From Euryarchaeota archaeon Ods04 (GTDB lineage Archaea; Halobacteriota; Halobacteria; Halobacteriales; Halorutilaceae), in assembly GCA_028751055.1 (NCBI GenBank), contig JAQZDD010000004.1, positions 1 to 19,308 on the forward strand: DNA of 19,308 nt, written 5' to 3'. Below the pieces are notes generated by a model that had not been told where the DNA came from, made no database searches, and saw nothing but the letters and a program-made list of their open reading frames with translations. This document shows positions 15,444-19,308 of the stretch, one piece after another. Position 1 is the stretch's first letter, and each line of letters begins with the position of its first letter. Position numbers and translations under genes: made by a program.

Positions 15444-16252
15444 TGCTGGAGATGGAAAACGTCACGGCTTCGTACGGAAAGACGCCGATACTCCGCGACG
15501 TGAATCTACACGTCGACGAGGGCGAGATAGTCGGTGTGATGGGCAAGAACGGCGTCGGGAAGACGACGCTCCTGAAGACCGTGATAGGTCTCTTACAGGC
15601 GGACGCGGGGACGATACGTTTCGAGGGCGAGGACCTGACTGACGCCGGGCACGGACGCGTCGACCGGTTCAGGAATACCGTCGCTTCGCGTTTCCGTGGT
15701 TCGACGGTCGGCGACAAGGTAGCCGAGAGACTCGTCCCCGACGGCGGAGCGGGGACGACCGCCGACAAGCGCGCCCGCCGCGGCATGGGTTACATACCAC
15801 AGGGACGCGACGTCTTCCCCAAACTCACCGTCGAACAGAACCTCCGTCTCGGCGAGGGCGTGAACGAGGACTCCGACGATGACCTGTACGACCTCGTCTA
15901 CGACTACTTCCCCATACTGGAGGAGCGTAAGACACAGAAGGCGGGCACGATGAGCGGCGGTCAGCAGCAGATGCTCGCCATCGGGCGCGCCCTTGTCGGC
16001 AACCCTGACCTGCTCCTCCTTGACGAACCGAGCGAGGGGATACAGCCCTCAATCGTCGAGCAGATAGGCGAGGACGTTCTCCGGATGAACGAGGAACTCG
16101 ACCTGACCGTTCTTTTCGTCGAGCAGAATCTTGACCTCGTTCAGACGATGGCTGACCGTTGCTACGCGCTCGACAAGGGTACAGTTGTCGACGAACTCGG
16201 AAGCGACGAGCTGGAAGACCGCGAGGCGGTCGCCGAGTACCTCGCAGTCTGA
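15440..16252 (+). CDS. urtE: Urea ABC transporter ATPase UrtE with an internal insertion
   Basis: This is the LivF-type partner ATPase. Motifs are Walker A GKNGVGKTT (35-43), Q-loop YIPQGRDVF (Gln121), signature MSGGQQQ (171-177), Walker B LLLLDEPSEGIQPSIV (191-206) and H-loop-region VEQNLDLV. PSEGIQPSIV is a hallmark of UrtE rather than amino acid LivF. It has 270 aa against about 230 for usual UrtE. The extra length lies between Walker A and the Q-loop: about 80 residues separate Lys41 from Gln121 where about 43 are usual. The inserted part (about 70-110) is rich in Arg, Asp and Gly. It overlaps urtD as ATGA-type and is the last gene of the operon. Confidence 0.92.
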   Translation: MMLEMENVTASYGKTPILRDVNLHVDEGEIVGVMGKNGVGKTTLLKTVIGLLQADAGTIRFEGEDLTDAGHGRVDRFRNTVASRFRGSTVGDKVAERLVPDGGAGTTADKRARRGMGYIPQGRDVFPKLTVEQNLRLGEGVNEDSDDDLYDLVYDYFPILEERKTQKAGTMSGGQQQMLAIGRALVGNPDLLLLDEPSEGIQPSIVEQIGEDVLRMNEELDLTVLFVEQNLDLVQTMADRCYALDKGTVVDELGSDELEDREAVAEYLAV

Positions 16253-16280
16253 CGTGGTTCTGCTTCGGTACACGTAGATG

Positions 16281-16310
16281 TCTCTATTTTTTTGACTTCT
16301 TCCTTCTACA
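16281..16310 (+). terminator. Pyrimidine-rich terminator region after urtE
   Basis: A T7 run (16287-16293) within a long T/C-rich stretch starts about 30 bases after the urtE stop. Archaeal termination commonly uses T-rich tracts without a strong hairpin, and the whole region 16281-16335 is T/C-rich. It separates the urea island from the regulator gene. Confidence 0.5.
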
Positions 16311-16414
16311 TTCATATCTGTTCCTTCTGCTCCGGTTACCTCTCTTTGTATCTGTCCGCTACCAACCCCCTTGAAGTTCGTCGTTCATGCTCTATCAAAC
16401 AGTTTGTTTTAAGG

Positions 16415-16468
16415 ATAAGCTTTATACGCCCCTATACCCCCGTATGTCATAGGCAAATGGATATAATG
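16415..16468 (+). promoter_or_regulatory. Candidate promoter(s) of the AbrB-PhoU gene
   Basis: Two TATA-like elements are visible: GCTTTATAC at 16418-16426, within the same 11-mer as the urtA promoter (TAAGCTTTATA), and GATATAATG at 16460-16468. They predict transcript starts near 16450 and 16491. The second start would fall inside the inverted repeat at 16486-16507. The region is A+T-rich compared with its surroundings. Confidence 0.45.
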
Positions 16469-16485
16469 TTACAAACATTTCGTGA

Positions 16486-16507
16486 TATGTCCTCAGAATT
16501 GGACATA
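16486..16507. promoter_or_regulatory. Inverted repeat TATGTCC-N8-GGACATA before the AbrB-PhoU gene
   Basis: Two perfect 7-base arms (16486-16492 and 16501-16507) are separated by 8 bases and end 17 bases before the first ATG. The size suits a dimeric DNA-binding protein. Its place at a predicted transcript start suggests repression, possibly autoregulation by the AbrB-type domain of the next gene. It shares no bases with the urea-island palindrome. Confidence 0.45.
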
Positions 16508-16524
16508 AGCTCGAAAAGTATACT

Positions 16525-17583
16525 ATGATGGAGCCGAGGAAGATACAGCGCGTAGGCAAGAGCACGCTCACCGTGTCACTGCCGAGCGAGTGGACGAACG
16601 AGTACGGCATAGACAAGGGAGACCACGTGTACCTATCCGAGTCAGGAAACGGAGCCGTCACAGTCTACCCGAGCATGATGGGCACGATACTTGACAGCGG
16701 TGTCCGTATAGACGCTGACGACCTTTCAGCGACAGCAATCGAAAGGTCGGTTGTCGGGAGCTACGTCTTAGGGCGTAACCGTATCATCGTCGAGTCGTCG
16801 GAAGGACTAACCGACGATAAGATATCCGCGCTCTACGAGGCGGAGTCACAGCTCATAGGCGCGGGCATCGTAGAAGAGGGCGGTGGGAAGGTCGTGCTGA
16901 GGTGCTCGATAAACCACGACGGTTTCTCCGTGAATGAACTCTTATCACGTCTCGACTCGACCGGACGGACGATGCGTAAGGAGACTGTTGAGGCACTCGC
17001 GGAGGGCGACGTTTCGCTGTCGGAGCGCGCCGCAAAACGTGAGACACAGGCGAACAAGGTATTCGTACTCGTGCTCCGTCTTGTTCTGACGGCACAGCAG
17101 AACCCGATGTTAGTCGAACGCATAGGTCTCAAAAGCCCCCTGCACCTCATCGGGACACGTGCCGCGGCGAAGAGCTTCGAGAGACTCGCAGACTACGCGG
17201 AGGAAGCCGCGAACTACGCGACAGCAGTACTCGAAGAGGGGTGGGTGGCTGGCGAAGCGAATGACGAATTCATCGACGGTCTTTCTGAACTAGTCTCCCT
17301 TACTGACACGACCTGTGAGCGTGCTCTGTCGAGTCTTGAGGAAGGTGAAGTCGAGGCGGCTGCTGAGGCACGTGAGTCCTTTGTACGGGCAAAAGAGGTC
17401 GAGAGCGAGCTTACACGTCGGATATTCGAGACTGAGGAAGATCCAAAACGTCTAACGACGCTCAACCAACTCGTCTCGGCTCTTGTGGAGTCTTCGAAGG
17501 AAGCTATTGACGTGGCGGAGGTAGGTGCCAACCGCGCTTTGGAGACCTCTTCGGAGAGCTTCAGTATCGAACGTGGGAACTGA
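16525..17583 (+). CDS. AbrB/SpoVT-domain PhoU-family regulator
   Basis: A 352-aa protein with an N-terminal swapped-hairpin AbrB-type DNA-binding domain (about residues 4-50: RKIQRVGKSTLTVSLPSEW, YGIDKGDHVYL). A helical PhoU-like region follows from about 140 to 345 (SVNELLSRLDSTGRTMRKE, RETQANKVFVLVLRLVL, AKSFERLADYAEEAANYA). This architecture is common in haloarchaea, where such proteins are annotated as phosphate uptake regulators. The start could be either of two adjacent ATGs (16525 or 16528). It has its own promoter region with an inverted repeat. No phosphate transport genes lie beside it here, so phosphate as the signal is only the family default. Confidence 0.88.
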   Translation: MMEPRKIQRVGKSTLTVSLPSEWTNEYGIDKGDHVYLSESGNGAVTVYPSMMGTILDSGVRIDADDLSATAIERSVVGSYVLGRNRIIVESSEGLTDDKISALYEAESQLIGAGIVEEGGGKVVLRCSINHDGFSVNELLSRLDSTGRTMRKETVEALAEGDVSLSERAAKRETQANKVFVLVLRLVLTAQQNPMLVERIGLKSPLHLIGTRAAAKSFERLADYAEEAANYATAVLEEGWVAGEANDEFIDGLSELVSLTDTTCERALSSLEEGEVEAAAEARESFVRAKEVESELTRRIFETEEDPKRLTTLNQLVSALVESSKEAIDVAEVGANRALETSSESFSIERGN

Positions 17584-17594
17584 CGCAACAGGAA

Positions 17595-17608
17595 CCGAAA
17601 AGGGTTAA
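17595..17608 (+). promoter_or_regulatory. BRE/TATA-like promoter of infB
   Basis: CGAAAAGGGTTAAC has the CGAAA start often seen in haloarchaeal BRE elements next to a TTAA core. Transcription would begin near 17630, leaving about 30 nt of leader that includes the Shine-Dalgarno GGAGGGG (17651-17657) before the ATG at 17663. Confidence 0.45.
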
Positions 17609-17662
17609 CGACACGGTGACACTTCTCATGTAGACTCAGATTCGGGTTCTGGAGGGGTAAGT

Positions 17663-19308
17663 ATGAACGGAGACGGAGATGGAACGGAGGCGATACGCAC
17701 GCCGATAGTCAGCGTGCTAGGGCACGTCGACCACGGAAAGACGACGCTCTTAGACAAGATACGCGGGAGTGCCGTCGCCGAGGGCGAAGCCGGCGCGATT
17801 ACACAGCACATAGGCTCGACAGTCGTCCCTATCGACGTTATCGAACGTATCTGTAATCCGTCGGAGGAGTTCGAACTACCCGGTCTTCTCTTCATAGACA
17901 CGCCGGGACACCACGCCTTCACGACGCTCCGTTCGCGCGGAGGCGCGCTCTCCGACATCGCCGTCTTAGTCGTCGATGTCAACGACGGCTTCCAGCCACA
18001 GACGGTCGAAGCCGTGAAGATACTCTCGCAGTACGAGACGCCTTTCGTCGTCGCCGCCAACAAGATAGACGCCGCGCCCGGCTGGAATCCCAACCCTGAC
18101 GCCGACTTCAGGACGACCTTCGCCGCGCAGTCCGACCGCGTGCAGAGCGACCTCGAAAACTCCGTCTACGAGATAATCGGCGAGCTACACGACCACGGTC
18201 TTCAGGCGGACAGGTACGACCGCGTGCAGGACTTCCGTTCGAACGTCGGCGTCGTGCCTATCAGCGCGGAGACGGGCGAAGGTCTGCCCGACCTGCTAAT
18301 GGTTCTCGTCGGTCTCGCACAACGTTACCTCAAGGAAGACCTCAAGACGCGTCCGACCGGTCCGGGCGAAGGCACGGTCGTCGAGGTTGAGGAACGCAAG
18401 GGACTCGGCACTACCGTCGACCTGATACTCTACGACGGAGTCGTTGAGGTCGGTGACACAGTCGTCGTCGGCGGGCAGTACGAGCCTATCGTCACCGAGG
18501 TACGCGCACTCCTTAAGCCGCCCGAGGGCGAAGCAACCTCCGACGGCGACGAGTTCGAGAACGTCGACCGTGTCGTCGCGGCGCGCGGCATAAAGGTCGC
18601 CGCGCCCGAACTCGAAGACGCGATGGCTGGCGCGCCCTTCGTCGTCGTCGGCGACGACACGACTATCGGCGAGGTCACCGAACGCGTCAGGGAGGAGATG
18701 GACGAAATCGGCATCGAGACTTCGGACGAGGGCATCGTCGTCAAGGCGGACACCCTTGGTTCGGTCGAGGCGTTCGGCAAGGCACTCGAAGACGAAGACG
18801 TGCCTGTCGTGTCGGCGTCCGAAGGTGCTGTCTCGCGCCGCGACATCGTCGAGGCTGAGACCGCGAAAGAACGCGAGCACCGTGTAGTCGTCGCGTTCAA
18901 CGTCGATGTTCTCGACGACGCACGCGAGTACGCCGAAGAAGCACTCGTAGAGATATTCGAGGGCGACGTAATCTACAGGCTCATAGACGAGTACAAGGAC
19001 TGGGCGGAGAGCTTAGAGGAAGAGCGCGCTGAGAACGTCCTTGAGTCGGTCGTCCTGCCGGCGCGTTTCCGCGTCCTTCACGACCACGTCTTCAGGCAGT
19101 CCGACCCCGCCGTCGTGGGCGTGCGCGTTCTCTCGGGCACCCTCGAAAGGAACGTGACCGTCGAACGCAAGGGGAATGTAATCGGAACCGTGCAGGGTAT
19201 CCAGAAACAGGGCGAGGACATCGACAGCGCGGACGCGGGTGACGAGGTGTCAGTTGCTATCGACGGACCGACGGTCGGACGCGACATCAAGGAGGGCGAC
19301 GTTCTCCA
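17663..19308 (+). CDS. infB: Translation initiation factor aIF5B (IF-2 family), C-terminus cut by window edge
   Basis: This is the universal translational GTPase that promotes initiator tRNA binding and ribosomal subunit joining. About 548 codons are present of an expected 595-600. The G domain shows GHVDHGKTT (G1), DTPGHHAFTTLRSRGG (G3), NKIDAAPGW (G4) and SAETGEGLPDL (G5). Domain II begins GTVVEVEERKGLGTTVDLILYDG. The archaeal/eukaryotic-type domain III contains VVKADTLGSVEAF. The long linker helix region AEEALVEIFEGDVIYRLIDEYKDW leads into domain IV (PARFRVL). The ATG at 17663 follows GGAGGGG by five bases. It is a highly expressed housekeeping gene, yet it too uses many AUA codons. Confidence 0.96.
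   Translation, partial: MNGDGDGTEAIRTPIVSVLGHVDHGKTTLLDKIRGSAVAEGEAGAITQHIGSTVVPIDVIERICNPSEEFELPGLLFIDTPGHHAFTTLRSRGGALSDIAVLVVDVNDGFQPQTVEAVKILSQYETPFVVAANKIDAAPGWNPNPDADFRTTFAAQSDRVQSDLENSVYEIIGELHDHGLQADRYDRVQDFRSNVGVVPISAETGEGLPDLLMVLVGLAQRYLKEDLKTRPTGPGEGTVVEVEERKGLGTTVDLILYDGVVEVGDTVVVGGQYEPIVTEVRALLKPPEGEATSDGDEFENVDRVVAARGIKVAAPELEDAMAGAPFVVVGDDTTIGEVTERVREEMDEIGIETSDEGIVVKADTLGSVEAFGKALEDEDVPVVSASEGAVSRRDIVEAETAKEREHRVVVAFNVDVLDDAREYAEEALVEIFEGDVIYRLIDEYKDWAESLEEERAENVLESVVLPARFRVLHDHVFRQSDPAVVGVRVLSGTLERNVTVERKGNVIGTVQGIQKQGEDIDSADAGDEVSVAIDGPTVGRDIKEGDVL

Noticed and set aside
2448..16252. Urea island as a mobile element
   Set aside because: No integrase, transposase, tRNA attachment site or flanking direct repeat was seen, and codon usage matches the flanking housekeeping genes.

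Overview
The window looks like a chromosomal segment from a haloarchaeon (class Halobacteria) or a close relative. The proteins are rich in Asp and Glu and the coding DNA is G+C-rich. The flanking genes are archaeal: a FEN-1 flap endonuclease with a PCNA-binding tail, an AbrB-PhoU regulator and the aIF5B/IF-2-type initiation factor. Promoters have BRE/TATA-like elements, often so close to the start codon that mRNAs would be leaderless. AUA is used for isoleucine at least as often as AUC (17 AUA, 13 AUC, 1 AUU in my hand count of urtA). This is unusual for G+C-rich haloarchaea and suggests a non-mainstream lineage.

Layout: 1-1238 (-) is an aldehyde dehydrogenase cut by the window edge. 1381-2367 is fen, transcribed divergently. 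2448-16252 is a long urea-utilisation island, all on the + strand. It holds a UreH/NicO-type nickel transporter with a His-rich loop and an extra C-terminal domain, then ureB1-ureC1, a second ureB2-ureC2 pair, one ureA, the maturation genes ureG-ureD-ureE-ureF, and a urea ABC transporter urtA-urtB-urtC-urtD-urtE. 16525-17583 is an AbrB-PhoU regulator. 17663 to the right edge is infB (aIF5B), truncated at its C-terminus by the window.

How the parts fit: UrtABCDE should import urea at ATP cost, and the UreH-like protein should supply nickel. UreE (His-rich tail), UreG, UreF and UreD should load the nickel, and urease should hydrolyse urea to ammonia and CO2. The island carries two complete UreB-UreC pairs but only one UreA and one accessory set. 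The two UreC copies keep every nickel-binding and catalytic residue I can identify but differ in a loop next to the active site. A 15-bp palindrome, TAATTAC-T-GTAATTA, lies upstream of three units: ureH-ureB1C1, ureB2C2-AGDEF (with two changes) and urtABCDE (with one change). It therefore looks like the operator of a dedicated urea or nitrogen (or nickel) regulon, with a separate promoter for each urease copy.

I saw no tRNA, rRNA, CRISPR array, insertion sequence or integrase. There is no gene-free stretch over 300 bases. The longest gaps, 11080-11321 and 16253-16524, hold the control elements listed below.
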